DNA from: Hyphomicrobiales bacterium
GTDB taxonomy: Bacteria; Pseudomonadota; Alphaproteobacteria; Rhizobiales; Beijerinckiaceae
Assembly: GCA_028869185.1 (NCBI GenBank)
Contig: JAGWTA010000001.1
Span: 186,001-250,000, forward strand
Direction of reading: 5' to 3'
DNA: 64,000 nt
The notes beneath the pieces are model-generated. The model worked only from the letters and a program-made list of their open reading frames with translations. It searched no databases and had not been told where the DNA came from. The position numbers were made by a program, and so were the translations under genes. This document shows, one piece after another, positions 42,740 through 53,500 of the stretch (positions are counted from its first letter, which is position 1; each line of letters opens with the position of its first letter).

Positions 42740-45223
42740 ATGCGGCTGGTCCGGCGCGCGAGGCGATGGCGTTTTCTCGCTTCCACCGCACTATCGTCGC
42801 TCCCGCTCGCGCCTCTGGGCGCGCTCGCCCAGGAACCCGCCGCCTTCGCTCCCATTCAGGAGCCCAACCTTCTCGGCCTGTCCGCCTTTGTCGGCCTTGT
42901 GATTTTCGCATCTTCCGTCGCCATCCTGCATCTGACGGGACGGCGCCAATGGACCGAACGCGAGCGCGCGCTGACGAGCGAATTGGAAGCCTCGCGCGCC
43001 CGCCTCGACCGCGCCCGCGTTTTTCTCTCCGCCGAGCCGCAAATCATTGTCGTCTGGAGTTCCGCCACCGGCGAGCCGGATATTGAAGGCGACATCGGCC
43101 TTGTCATCGATGCGCCGGCGCCGCGCCGCGTCCTGGGGTTCGGCGCCTGGCTCGAGGCGCCGCTGGCGCAGCGTCTCGACCAGTGCGTCGAGCGTTTGCG
43201 TTCGCGCGGCGAAGGGTTCCGCATGCCGCTCGTGACGCTGTCGGGCCGTCATCTTGAAGCCGAAGGCCGCGCCATCGCCGGCCGCGCCGTGCTGCGCATT
43301 CGCGATGTTTCGGGCGACCGTATGGAACTCATGTCGCTGCGTCAGAGATACAGCGACCAACAGAGCCAGATGGATGGCCTGCGCGCCATGCTCGATTCCA
43401 TCGCAGCGCCCGTCTGGATGCGCGACAGCGGCGGCAGGCTTGCCTGGGTCAACGCCGCTTACGCGCGCGCAGTCGAGGCCGCCGACAGCGGCGAAGCCGT
43501 CGCCAAAGGCGTCGAATTGCTCGACGGAGCCGCGCGCGAGGCTGCGGCGCGCGTCACAGCCGCAAATGAGATCTGGCGTGCGCGCCTGCCCGCGCTTGTC
43601 TCCGGCGAGCGCCATCTTGTGGACATCGTCGACGCGCCCTCGCGCTTTGGTTCGGTCGCCATGGCGCAGGACATGAGCGAACTCGAAAAGGTTCGCGAGA
43701 ATCTGCAGATGCAGATGGACGCGCACGCCCGCACGCTCGATCAATTGCCGACGGCGGTCGCGATTTTCGACGGCAAGAAACGGCTTGTTTTCAACAATTC
43801 CGCCTATCGTCAGCTGTGGAATCTGCCGCAGGCCTTCCTTGAGCAGAAACCCGCCGATTCTGAAATTCTGGACCGCTTGCGCGCCGAGCGCAGGCTTCCC
43901 GAACAGGCCGATTTCCGCGGCTGGAAAAATGCGCTGATGAGCGCCTATCAGTCGCAGGATGCGCATGAACACGTCTGGCATCTGCCGGACGGTCGCATGT
44001 TGCGCGTCGTCAGCAATCCCAATCCGCAAGGCGGCCTGACCTATCTGTTCGACGACGTTTCGGAACGCTTCAATCTCGAATCGCAATTCAACGCCGCCAT
44101 GCGTGCGCAAGGCGAAACGCTCGATGCGCTGCACGAGGGCGTCGCGGTTTTCGGATCGGATGGAAAGATCAAATTGTTCAACCCGGCTTTCGCCGGCTTT
44201 TTCGGCAAGACCAGCGAGGAACTCGCCGCCCAGCCGCATTTCGATGCGCTGGCGCGCGAGGCGCAGCGCGGCTTTGGACCGCTCGAAAGCTGGATGAAAA
44301 TCCGCGAGGTCGTCACTGGCCTGCACGAAGCGCGCATTGGCATGTCGTGCCGCCTGATCGGCTCCGACGGTCTCACGCTCGATTGCGCCGCCCAGCCCCT
44401 TCCCAACGGCGCAACGCTGCTGACATTCATCGACGTGTCGGCGCAAATGAAGGTGGAGCGCGCGCTCACCGAACGAAATCGCGCGCTGACGGACGCCGAA
44501 AACCTGCGCAACGATTTCGTCCACCATCTTTCCTTCGCGTTGCGCGCGCCGCTCACCAACGTATCGGGCTATATCGGCCTGCTGCAGGAAGAATCGACCG
44601 GTCCGCTCAACGAGAAGCAGCGTGGCTATGTCGATGTCGTCAGTCGCGCTTCGTCGGAAGTGCTGACCATTATCAACGACATTCTGGAATTCGCGTCGAT
44701 CGACAAGGACGCGATGCAACTCGAATTCGACGATGTTGACATTCAGGACGCGATGAAGGCCGCCTCGCTCGGCGTTCAGGATCGGCTTGCAGACGCTGGC
44801 GTCGAACTGTCGATTGTCGCGCTCGACAATATCGGTTCGTTCCGCGCCGACGCCAAGCGCGTGCGTCAGATCCTGTTCAATTTGCTGGCCAACGCAATTT
44901 CCTCCTCCGAACCTGGGCAGCGCGTGACGCTTGCGGCGCTGCGCCGTGGCGACGATGTTGTCTTCAAGGCGAGCGATTCCGGCCGCGGCCTTCCCGCCGC
45001 CGTGATCGAGCAGGTTTTCGCGCGGGTTGAAAACGCTGAATTGCAGGGGCGCAACCACGGCGCCGGTTTTGGTCTGTCGCTCGTGCGCATGCTGGTTGAA
45101 TTGCACGGCGGCAAGGTCCATGTGGATTCAGCGCCGGGCGAGGGCACGATCGTGACCTGCGTGCTTCCGGCGCGCGCCGCGACCGGATCGCGCGCCATGA
45201 GGCCGGGAGCCGAACGCGCATGA
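42740..45223 (+). CDS. divL: DivL-like PAS-containing pseudo-histidine-kinase
   Basis: DivL controls CckA, the kinase that feeds phosphate to CtrA in the alphaproteobacterial cell cycle. The 827-residue product has a membrane anchor (about residues 45-70), several PAS-type domains (about 200-550), and a histidine-kinase-like core. The H-box reads FVHHLSFALRAPL: the phospho-acceptor His is replaced by Phe (F599) and the following acid by Ala. Caulobacter DivL has Tyr there. The ATP-binding motifs remain (N-box FNLLANAI, DSGRGL, GAGFGLSLV). ATG at 42740 follows AAGGGG. Its stop overlaps the tsaE start (ATGA). The gene order after it is the Rhizobiales divL operon. Confidence 0.85.
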   Translation: MRLVRRARRWRFLASTALSSLPLAPLGALAQEPAAFAPIQEPNLLGLSAFVGLVIFASSVAILHLTGRRQWTERERALTSELEASRARLDRARVFLSAEPQIIVVWSSATGEPDIEGDIGLVIDAPAPRRVLGFGAWLEAPLAQRLDQCVERLRSRGEGFRMPLVTLSGRHLEAEGRAIAGRAVLRIRDVSGDRMELMSLRQRYSDQQSQMDGLRAMLDSIAAPVWMRDSGGRLAWVNAAYARAVEAADSGEAVAKGVELLDGAAREAAARVTAANEIWRARLPALVSGERHLVDIVDAPSRFGSVAMAQDMSELEKVRENLQMQMDAHARTLDQLPTAVAIFDGKKRLVFNNSAYRQLWNLPQAFLEQKPADSEILDRLRAERRLPEQADFRGWKNALMSAYQSQDAHEHVWHLPDGRMLRVVSNPNPQGGLTYLFDDVSERFNLESQFNAAMRAQGETLDALHEGVAVFGSDGKIKLFNPAFAGFFGKTSEELAAQPHFDALAREAQRGFGPLESWMKIREVVTGLHEARIGMSCRLIGSDGLTLDCAAQPLPNGATLLTFIDVSAQMKVERALTERNRALTDAENLRNDFVHHLSFALRAPLTNVSGYIGLLQEESTGPLNEKQRGYVDVVSRASSEVLTIINDILEFASIDKDAMQLEFDDVDIQDAMKAASLGVQDRLADAGVELSIVALDNIGSFRADAKRVRQILFNLLANAISSSEPGQRVTLAALRRGDDVVFKASDSGRGLPAAVIEQVFARVENAELQGRNHGAGFGLSLVRMLVELHGGKVHVDSAPGEGTIVTCVLPARAATGSRAMRPGAERA

Positions 45224-46755
45224 GCGAAGCCGCCAGCGAGCAATGGGTCATCGATCTGCCGGACGAGGCGGCGACGCGCTCGCTCGCCGTCATGCTGGCC
45301 GGAATGGTCGGCGCTGGCGATCTCGTGACGCTCAGCGGCGACCTTGGCGCTGGCAAGACCACATTCGCGCGCGCCATGATTCGGCGCCTCGTCGACGATG
45401 AGAAACTCGAAACGCCGAGCCCGACCTTCACGCTGATGCAGGTTTACGAGGGCGCCGCCTTCCCGATTGTTCACGCCGATCTCTACCGCATCGCCGATCC
45501 GGCCGAGCTTGCCGAACTTGGCTGGGACGAGGCCACGGACAGGGCGCTTGTTCTCGTGGAATGGGCCGAGCGCGCAGGCGGCCTGCTGGCGGCCGACCAC
45601 ATCGACGTCGCGCTGACGATCCCGCGCGAAGGCGCAGAGACGCGCCGCCGCGCCACGCTCACCGGCGCCGGCTCCTATGCGCCCGCCATCGCGCGCGCCA
45701 AGGCCATCGCAGGCATCCTGCGCACGGCCGGATGGGCCGACGCCTCGCGCGCCTTCATGCTGGGCGATGCATCGACGCGCGCTTACGAGCGCCTCACCAA
45801 GCCCAATGGCTCCACCGCCATCCTGATGATTTCGCCGCCACGCCCGGACGGTCCGCCCGTGCGCTTCGGCAAACCCTATAGCGCCATCGCGCGCCTTGCT
45901 GAAAACATTCGCCCCTTCGTCGCCATGTCGCAGGCCCTGCGCGCACAGGGCCTGTCTGCGCCGCAAGTCTACGCAGCCGATCTCGATCAGGGCTACGCGG
46001 TCCTCGAAGATCTTGGCGCAGAGGGCGTCGTCGACGCGAACGGGCCGATTGTCGAACGTTACGAAGAGGCCGCCGGCGTCCTGGCGCATCTGCACGGGCG
46101 CGCTCTGCCCGATCTCGTCGATCTGGCCGACGGCAGCGATTATCGCATTCCGCCTTACGATCTCGACGCTTTGCTGATCGAGGTCGAACTGCTGGTCGAA
46201 TGGTATGCGCCCCATATCGCTCGCGCCGGCCTTTCGTCCGGGCAACGCGCAATCTTCATCAATCTGTGGCGTCACGCCGCGCTCGAAATTGCGCATGCGG
46301 CGCCCACCTGGACGCTGCGCGATTACCATTCGCCCAATATTCTCTGGCTGCCTCAGCGCGAAGGCCTTCAGCGCATCGGCGTCATCGACTTTCAGGACTG
46401 CGTGATGGGCCATCCGGCCTATGATCTCGTCTCGCTCCTGCAGGATGCGCGCGTCACGGTGCCCGACGACGTCGAATTGCGGCTTCTGTCACGCTACATG
46501 CAGATGCGCCGCGCGCAGGACGCGCATTTCGACATGGCCGCTTTCGCGCGCGCTTACGCGGTGCTGGGCGCGCAACGCGCCACGAAAATTCTCGGCATCT
46601 TCGCCCGCCTCGACAAGCGCGATCGCAAACCGCACTACCTCGCGCATATGCCGCGCGTCTCGCACTATCTGCGCAAGAACATGAAACATCCCGCGCTCGC
46701 GGAATTGCGAGGCTGGTTCGAGGCCCATCTGCCGCGTCTGCTCGAGGAGCGCTGA
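45220..46755 (+). CDS. tsaE/amgK: TsaE / AmgK-type phosphotransferase fusion
   Basis: This is a two-domain 511-residue protein. Residues 1-155 are TsaE, the ATPase of the complex making N6-threonylcarbamoyladenosine (t6A) in tRNA, with Walker A GDLGAGKTT (40-48) and HADLYR. Residues 165-511 are an aminoglycoside-phosphotransferase-fold kinase resembling AmgK, which phosphorylates N-acetylmuramate for peptidoglycan recycling, with catalytic D368 (RDYHSPN) and metal-binding D390 (DFQD). The fusion with downstream murU supports the AmgK reading. It overlaps the divL stop and lies one base before murU. Fusions of this kind are known in alphaproteobacteria. Confidence 0.9.
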   Translation: MSEAASEQWVIDLPDEAATRSLAVMLAGMVGAGDLVTLSGDLGAGKTTFARAMIRRLVDDEKLETPSPTFTLMQVYEGAAFPIVHADLYRIADPAELAELGWDEATDRALVLVEWAERAGGLLAADHIDVALTIPREGAETRRRATLTGAGSYAPAIARAKAIAGILRTAGWADASRAFMLGDASTRAYERLTKPNGSTAILMISPPRPDGPPVRFGKPYSAIARLAENIRPFVAMSQALRAQGLSAPQVYAADLDQGYAVLEDLGAEGVVDANGPIVERYEEAAGVLAHLHGRALPDLVDLADGSDYRIPPYDLDALLIEVELLVEWYAPHIARAGLSSGQRAIFINLWRHAALEIAHAAPTWTLRDYHSPNILWLPQREGLQRIGVIDFQDCVMGHPAYDLVSLLQDARVTVPDDVELRLLSRYMQMRRAQDAHFDMAAFARAYAVLGAQRATKILGIFARLDKRDRKPHYLAHMPRVSHYLRKNMKHPALAELRGWFEAHLPRLLEER

Positions 46756-46756
46756 C

Positions 46757-47467
46757 ATGCTGCCCGATACGGCCATGGTCTTCGCCGCGGGACTGGGCAC
46801 GCGCATGCGGCCGATCACCGACACGATGCCCAAGCCGCTGGTGCGCATCGACGGCAAGACAATGCTCGATCACATGCTCGATCGTCTGGCCGAGGCGCAT
46901 ATTCCGCGCGCCATCGTCAATGTGCATTATCACGGCGCGCAGATCGTCGATCACCTGCGCGGGCGTAAAAATCCGCAGATCGTCATTTCCGACGAAACCG
47001 ACAAATTGCTGGATCAGGGCGGCGGCATCAAGAAAGTGCTGCCCCTGCTGGGCCCCGCGCCGTTTTTCATCTGCAACACTGATGCTGTCTGGCTGGAGCG
47101 GCGCCCGGCCATGCCCGCCATGATTGCGCAATGGCGCCCGCAGGATATGGACATTCTGCTGCTGGTGGCCGATCGCGTCGGCAGCGTCGGCGTCGACTGG
47201 CCGGGCGATTTCCACATGGACGACGCCGGCCGCCTGACGAAGCGCCGCGACAACGAAACGTCCGATTTCGTTTACGCAGGCGTCGGCATTGTGAAGCCGC
47301 AACTTTTCGCTCATGTTGAGGAGGACGTGTTCAAACTCGCGCCCTTCTTCTTCGAGGCCGCCCGCAGCGGTCGACTGCACGGCTGCAGGCTTGATGGCCT
47401 GTGGCTGCATGTCGGCGCGCCGCAAGCGATCGCGGACGCAGAACGGGCTATCGCGCGGGCGCGTTGA
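46757..47467 (+). CDS. murU: MurU-type nucleotidyltransferase (N-acetylmuramate-alpha-1-phosphate uridylyltransferase)
   Basis: This 236-residue protein has the nucleotidyltransferase signature AAGLGTRMRPITDTMPKPLV (10-29), an NTD motif (metal-binding Asp) near residue 97, and a short C-terminus without a beta-helix, as in MurU. MurU uses MurNAc-1-P made by AmgK and UTP to give UDP-MurNAc, a route that bypasses fosfomycin's target MurA. Gene adjacency to the AmgK-type domain supports this over other sugar-phosphate nucleotidyltransferases. Its stop abuts the addB start with no spacer. Confidence 0.88.
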   Translation: MLPDTAMVFAAGLGTRMRPITDTMPKPLVRIDGKTMLDHMLDRLAEAHIPRAIVNVHYHGAQIVDHLRGRKNPQIVISDETDKLLDQGGGIKKVLPLLGPAPFFICNTDAVWLERRPAMPAMIAQWRPQDMDILLLVADRVGSVGVDWPGDFHMDDAGRLTKRRDNETSDFVYAGVGIVKPQLFAHVEEDVFKLAPFFFEAARSGRLHGCRLDGLWLHVGAPQAIADAERAIARAR

Positions 47468-50400
47468 ATGCGCCGCCCTCGCGTCTTTTCCATCGCGCCC
47501 GGCGCTGGCTTCCTGCGCGCATTCGTCGATGCGTTGCTCGAGGGCGCGCTTATCCCGAATTTTTCGCGCGCCAGCGGCCCTCTGTCTCTGGCGGATGCGA
47601 CGATCTATCTGCCGACGCGCCGCGCTGCGCGCGCGCTGTCCACTGAATTTGCGCGCGCCGCGCGTGACGGCGCGATTCTTTTGCCAAGCATCCGCCCGCT
47701 TGGCGATTTCGAGGACGAGGCCGAAGCGCTTCTGGCCGCGCCGGGCGAGGGCGCCTTCCTCGCGCCGCCGCCCGTTTCTGCGCTCGAGCGGCGGCTTTTT
47801 CTGACGCAGGCCGCGCTTGCCTTCGCGCGGCAATTGCGCAGCGAGCGCATCGCGGCGCCAGGCCTCGCCGAAGCCTCGCCCGCCGAAGCTTTCGCGCTCG
47901 CAGCCGAACTTGCGCGCCTCATCGACGAATTCGCGTTGGAAGGCGCCGACTGGTCGGCCGTTGGCGCGCTTGTCGCGGATGAATATGACGATTATTGGCG
48001 CCTGACGACGCGCTTTTTGAACCTCGCCATGCGCGAATGGCCGGCGCATTTGCAGGCCATCGGCAGGGTCGACGCTGTTGACGGCCGCATTCGCGCTGTG
48101 GAGCGCGAGATTGCGCGTTTGCAGGCGCGCGCGCCGCGCGGGCCGGTGATTGTCGCGGGCTCCACGGGAACGAGCGCGCCGACAGCGCAATTGATGGCGG
48201 CGGTCGCGCGCTTGCCGCAAGGCGCCGTCGTCCTGCCGGGGCTGGACATCGCCTCGCCCTGCGAACTGTTTCCTGATCCGAGCGCGTCCGATCCATCCTA
48301 CGGGCATCCGCAGGCGGCGCTGGCGCGGCTGCTGCAACGCCTCGAAATTTCGCGCGAGGATGTTGTCGCGCTTGGCGCCCCCAGCGCGCAAGCGGCGGCG
48401 CGCGCGCGCTTTGTCGCCGCCGCTTTGTCGCCGGGCGAGGCGACAGCGGGCTGGCGCGGCTGGCGCGCGGCGCATGCTGACGATCTGAAGAATGCGCTGC
48501 GCGGCTTGACGGTGCTACAGGCGGCCGACGAAACCGAAGAAGCGCTCGCCATCGCGCTGGTTCTGCGCGCCGCGCTCGAACAGGCCGGAAAAACCGCCGC
48601 GCTTGTCACGCCAGATCGCGCGATTGCGCGCCGCGTTCGCGCGGAACTGTTCCGGTGGGGCGTCGTCGTCGACGATTCGGGCGGCGAGCCGCTCGGCCAG
48701 ACGCCGGCTGGCGTTTTTGCCCGTCTGGCGCTTGCGGCAGCCGACGGCGCGCCCGCCGATGTCGATCTCGTCGCCTTGCTCGGCCATCCGCTCGCGGCGC
48801 CGCGCGCGGACCGCAAGCAGACAGGCCTCGTCCGGCAAAACCTCGAAATCGCCGTTCTGCGCGCGACCTTTCCCGATGCTGACTGGCGCGCGCGCCTCGA
48901 TCTGGCGCGCGCGGACGCGCGAGACAATCGCCATGCTCATCGGGCCGCCAAACGGCTTGATGACGAAGATTGGCGCCAGATCGAAACATTGTTGGAGGCG
49001 ACGCTCGCGGCTTTGCAGCCGCTGCGCGAAACGCAAAGCGCGTCGCTGCCTGTCTGGGCGAGCCTGCATCGCGATGCGTGCGCGCAATTGTCCGCGCATG
49101 CCGCCGTCACGGGCGAGGATGCAGACTTGCTGGAACAGCTGTTCGGCGAGATCGCGCAAACGCACGCGGGGCAGTCGCTGGCGCTGACGCTGCCGGAATA
49201 TGCAGCCATGTTCGCCCAGCTTGTCGCCGAACCGGTGCTGCGCGGTCCGCAAAACGCCCATCCTCGCTTGAAGATACTGGGTCTCCTCGAGGCGCGCTTG
49301 CTGGACGCCGATTGCGTCGTCCTGGCGGGTCTCGATGAATCGGTCTGGCCGCCGCAGGCGCGCACAGACGCCTTTCTCAACCGGCCGATGCGCGCTGCGC
49401 TCGGTTTGCCGCCGCCCGAGCGGCGCATTGGCCAGAGCGCCCATGATTTCGTGATGGCGCTGGGCGCGCCTGAAGCCGTTCTGACGCGCGCCGCCAAACG
49501 CGGCGGCGCGCCGGCCACGCCCTCGCGCTTTTTGCAACGCCTGCAGGCGCTCGGCGGCGACGATTATGGCGATGCGATCCAGCGCGGGGCTGCATGGCTT
49601 GATCTTGCGCGCGGTCTTGACCGGCCCGATGCGGTGCGCCCTGCGCCGCGCCCTGCGCCGCGCCCGCCGCTTGCCTTGCGTCCGGCTGCGCTTTCGGTGA
49701 CGCAGATCGAAAAACTGCGTCGCGATCCCTATGCGATTTACGCCGACAAAATTCTGAAACTCCAGCCGCTGGGCGCACTCGATGCCACGCCAGGCGCCGC
49801 CGATTATGGTCAGGCCTTGCATGCGACGCTGCAACGCCTCGCCGACGAGTGGCCGCATGGACCGCTTCCCGACGACGCGCACGCGCAATTGCTGGCAAGC
49901 GCGCGCGAGCGCCTCGCGCAGTTTTTGCGCGATCCGGCGTGGAGCGCATTCGGCGCGCCGAAAGTTGAGAACGGTCTGGCATTCATTCTCCAGTATGAAC
50001 GCGCGCGTCGCCCGCATGTCGCGTTGCTGCATGGCGAGATCGAGGGCCGCTGGCGATTCACGCTCGACAATGGCGCGCCGTTCCTGCTTTACGCCAAAGC
50101 CGACCGCATCGAAGTCGCCTCAAGCGGCCTCTTGCGCATCGTCGATTACAAGACAGGCGCAGCGCCTTCGCAGGATCAGGTTTTATCGGGGCTTGCTCCG
50201 CAATTGACGCTCGAGGCGGCCATGGCGCTGGAAGGCGCATTCGATGGCCTTGCGCCTGCCGGCGTCGAATCGTTGCTTTACCTGAAACTCGGCGGCGCCA
50301 AGGGCGGCGAGAGCCATGATCCGCTGAAAGTCGTGCGCGGCCGCGCCTCGCCGCCGCCTCTGGCCGACGTCATCGCCGATCATGTGCAGCAATTGCGCGC

Positions 50401-50551
50401 GATGCTGGATTCCTATGCCGATGCGCAACGCGGCTATCCTTCGCGCCCGATGATGCAATTCGTATCGAGCTACGGCGACTACGATCATCTCGCGCGCGTC
50501 AAGGAATGGTCCGCCGTTGGCGGCGCCGCAGGCGAGGAGGGCGAGCCGTGA
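47468..50551 (+). CDS. addB: double-strand break repair protein AddB
   Basis: AddB is the second subunit of the AddAB helicase-nuclease that resects DNA ends and loads RecA at Chi-like sites. The 1027-residue product has the alphaproteobacterial AddB length, a degenerate helicase-like N-terminal region without a good Walker A, and a C-terminal RecB-type nuclease domain with ADRIE...VDYKTG (catalytic Asp and Lys) near residue 890. The ATG directly follows the murU stop. The stop overlaps the addA start (GTGA). Confidence 0.95.
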   Translation: MRRPRVFSIAPGAGFLRAFVDALLEGALIPNFSRASGPLSLADATIYLPTRRAARALSTEFARAARDGAILLPSIRPLGDFEDEAEALLAAPGEGAFLAPPPVSALERRLFLTQAALAFARQLRSERIAAPGLAEASPAEAFALAAELARLIDEFALEGADWSAVGALVADEYDDYWRLTTRFLNLAMREWPAHLQAIGRVDAVDGRIRAVEREIARLQARAPRGPVIVAGSTGTSAPTAQLMAAVARLPQGAVVLPGLDIASPCELFPDPSASDPSYGHPQAALARLLQRLEISREDVVALGAPSAQAAARARFVAAALSPGEATAGWRGWRAAHADDLKNALRGLTVLQAADETEEALAIALVLRAALEQAGKTAALVTPDRAIARRVRAELFRWGVVVDDSGGEPLGQTPAGVFARLALAAADGAPADVDLVALLGHPLAAPRADRKQTGLVRQNLEIAVLRATFPDADWRARLDLARADARDNRHAHRAAKRLDDEDWRQIETLLEATLAALQPLRETQSASLPVWASLHRDACAQLSAHAAVTGEDADLLEQLFGEIAQTHAGQSLALTLPEYAAMFAQLVAEPVLRGPQNAHPRLKILGLLEARLLDADCVVLAGLDESVWPPQARTDAFLNRPMRAALGLPPPERRIGQSAHDFVMALGAPEAVLTRAAKRGGAPATPSRFLQRLQALGGDDYGDAIQRGAAWLDLARGLDRPDAVRPAPRPAPRPPLALRPAALSVTQIEKLRRDPYAIYADKILKLQPLGALDATPGAADYGQALHATLQRLADEWPHGPLPDDAHAQLLASARERLAQFLRDPAWSAFGAPKVENGLAFILQYERARRPHVALLHGEIEGRWRFTLDNGAPFLLYAKADRIEVASSGLLRIVDYKTGAAPSQDQVLSGLAPQLTLEAAMALEGAFDGLAPAGVESLLYLKLGGAKGGESHDPLKVVRGRASPPPLADVIADHVQQLRAMLDSYADAQRGYPSRPMMQFVSSYGDYDHLARVKEWSAVGGAAGEEGEP

Positions 50552-53500
50552 GCGTCGATCCCCTGAGCTTCGTGCGCGCCAAGCAACGGCGCGCATCCAA
50601 TCCGCAGGCGTCCGCCTGGGTGTCCGCCAACGCCGGTTCCGGCAAAACCCATGTGTTGACGCAACGCGTCGTACGTCTGCTGCTCAGTGGCGTGCAGCCC
50701 AATCGCCTCGTCTGCCTCACGTTCACCCGCGCCGCCGCCGCGAACATGACGACGCGCGTGTTTGATCTGCTGGCGAAATGGGCGTTGCTCGACGATGACG
50801 CGCTGCGCGAAGCCATTCTGGACACGGGCGCAACGCCACCGCGCGATCTCGACGAGGCGCGCCGTCTTTTTGCGCGCGCGGTCGAAACGCCGGGCGGACT
50901 GAAAATCCAGACCATCCACGCTTTTTGCGAGCGGCTGCTGCATCTGTTTCCCTTTGAAGCCGGAGCCCCTGCCGGCTTTCGCGTCCTCGAAGATATCGAA
51001 CGCGCCGAGCTGATGGCGCAGGCGCGCACACGCGCCCTGTCGGCCGCTGTCGCGGGCGAGGGCCCGCTTGCCGCGGCAATGCAGATCCTTGCCGAAGAAA
51101 CTGCCGAAGGCGGCTTCCGCACGGTGGTGACGCAGGCCCTGCAACGCCCCCAGGTCCTGCTCGACGAAAGGGCGCTTGAAAGCCTGCGCGCAGCGCTCGA
51201 TCTTCGTCAGGACGACAGCGTCGCCAGTCTGTCGGCGCAAATTCTGGATGACGGGTTTGGGCCTGCGACCTGGCCGGGATTGATTGCAGCCTTCGAGGCG
51301 GGCTCGCCGACCGATTGCGAGCAGGCCGCAAAATTGAAACAGGCGCAAGCTCATTATCCTGGCGAAGAGGCCGTTCAGGCCTATCTCTCCATCTTTCTCA
51401 CCGGCGGCAAGGTGCGCAAGCGCGTCGCAACACAAACGGTCGGCGATCAACATCCCGACTTGCCGGCGCAATTGCAGGCGGAGGCCGCGCGCGTCCTCGA
51501 TTTGCACGACAAGCTTCTGGCGGCGCGCGCTTATCGACGCACGAGCGCGCTCATCCTGATCGCGCGCGACATCCTGCGTCATTACGATACCCTGAAACGC
51601 CTGCGCGCGGTGCTCGATTTCGACGATCTTATCGCACAGACGCGGCGGCTTTTGTCGCAGCACAATGCCGCTTCGTGGGTGATGTACAAGCTTGATGGCG
51701 GCGTCGATCACATATTGGTCGACGAGGCGCAGGACACGAGCCGCGCACAATGGGAAATTCTGGAAGCGCTCGAACGCGAGTTTTCATCCGGCGCCGGCCG
51801 CAACCCGCGTCCGCGCACTTTTTTTGCAGTCGGCGATGAAAAGCAGTCTATTTTCTCCTTTCAAGGCGCCGAACCTGCGGCCTTCGCGGAAAACCGTCAC
51901 AGGTTCCAGAAGCGCATTCAGGGCGCGGGCGCCGTTTTCGAACCGGTGACGCTCGACCAATCCTTCCGTTCTGCGCCAACCATTCTTGCCGCCGTCGATG
52001 CTGTCGCCACGCATCCCGCCGTGATTGACGGATTGCGTCTCGATCGCACGGAGGGGCTGCCGCGCCACATCGCGGTCAAGGGCGAGTTGCAGGGCCTGGT
52101 GGAAATCTGGCCGCCAATGACCACCGAAGAGGCGCCCCCGCCGGAAAGCTGGGTGTTGCCGCTCGATCTGCCGCGCGAGGATTCCGGCGTCGTGAGGCTT
52201 GCGCGCAAGATCGCGCAAAAGATCGGCTCGCTGACCAATCCAAATTCGCTGGAGCGGGTTGCCGGAAAAAACGGTCCGCGCGCAATCTCGCCAGGCGACA
52301 TCATGATTCTCGTGCGCCGGCGCGACGCTTTTTTTGAAGCGATGGTGCGCGCGCTGAAAGAAGCCGGAATCCCCGTCGCTGGCGCTGATCGTCTTTCGGT
52401 CGCCGATCATATCGCCGTGCTCGATCTCGTTGCGGCGGCGCGCGCAGCGCTGGCGCCGGACGATGACTTGTCGCTGGCCAATGTTCTGAAATCGCCTCTA
52501 TGCGGACTGGACGACGATGATCTGATCGCGCTTGCGCCACAGCGCGGCAAGCATTCGCTCTGGTGGATGTTGCGCCAGTCCGTCGAGCCGCGCCATCAGG
52601 CGGTCGCCGAAAAGATTGCGAATTGGCGCAAGCTTGCAGGCCTTGTGCGCCCCTATGATTTTTTCATGCGTCTGCTTGGCCCCGAGCGCGGCCGCCACGC
52701 GATGCTTGCGCGGCTCGGGCCGGAAGCCAACGACGCCATCGATGAATTGCTGGCTCTGGCGCTCGCGCATGAGCGGCAGGAAGCGCCTTCGCTCGCCGCC
52801 TTCGCGCAAGGCGTCGAGGCGCTGTCGTTGACGGTGAAACGCGATATGGAGGCGGCAGGCGGCCAGGTGCGCGTGATGACGGCGCATGCCGCCAAGGGGC
52901 TGGAGGCCAAGGTGGTTTTCATGCCCGACACATGTTCGAAACCATCGCGCAACAACGCGCCAAAAATATTTGATCTCGCAGGCCCGCAAGGCGAAACCTT
53001 GATCTGGGCGCCGCGCAAGAAAGACGATCCGGCGATCGCCGCCAATGCGCGCGCGGCCAGCGAAAGGGCGACCGACGACGAATATCGCCGGCTGCTTTAT
53101 GTTGCGATGACGCGCGCCGAGGAGCGGCTCTATATCGCCGGCCATTGCAGCACGAAACCGGTGGACGGCTCCTGGTATCCGTTGATGCTGGCCGCACTGA
53201 AAGAGCTTTCCGAGGAGTTCGACGATCCGCTTGCTGCGGGTCAGAAGATCCTGCGGATGGGCGAGGGGATGATCGCATTTGAAAAAGCGGACGCGGAAGC
53301 GGCAGGCGGCGCGCCGGCGCCGTTCCCGGCCTGGCTCTATCGTCCAGCGCCGGTCGAGCGCGAGGCGCCGCCGCCCTTGCGCCCATCGAGCGCGCTGGCC
53401 GGCGCCGACAGTCTCGACGAGCGCGAGGCGCAGCTTCCGGAGACGCGCGCTGCGCATGCGCGCGAAACCGGCCTTTTGATCCATGCGCTGTTGCAATATT

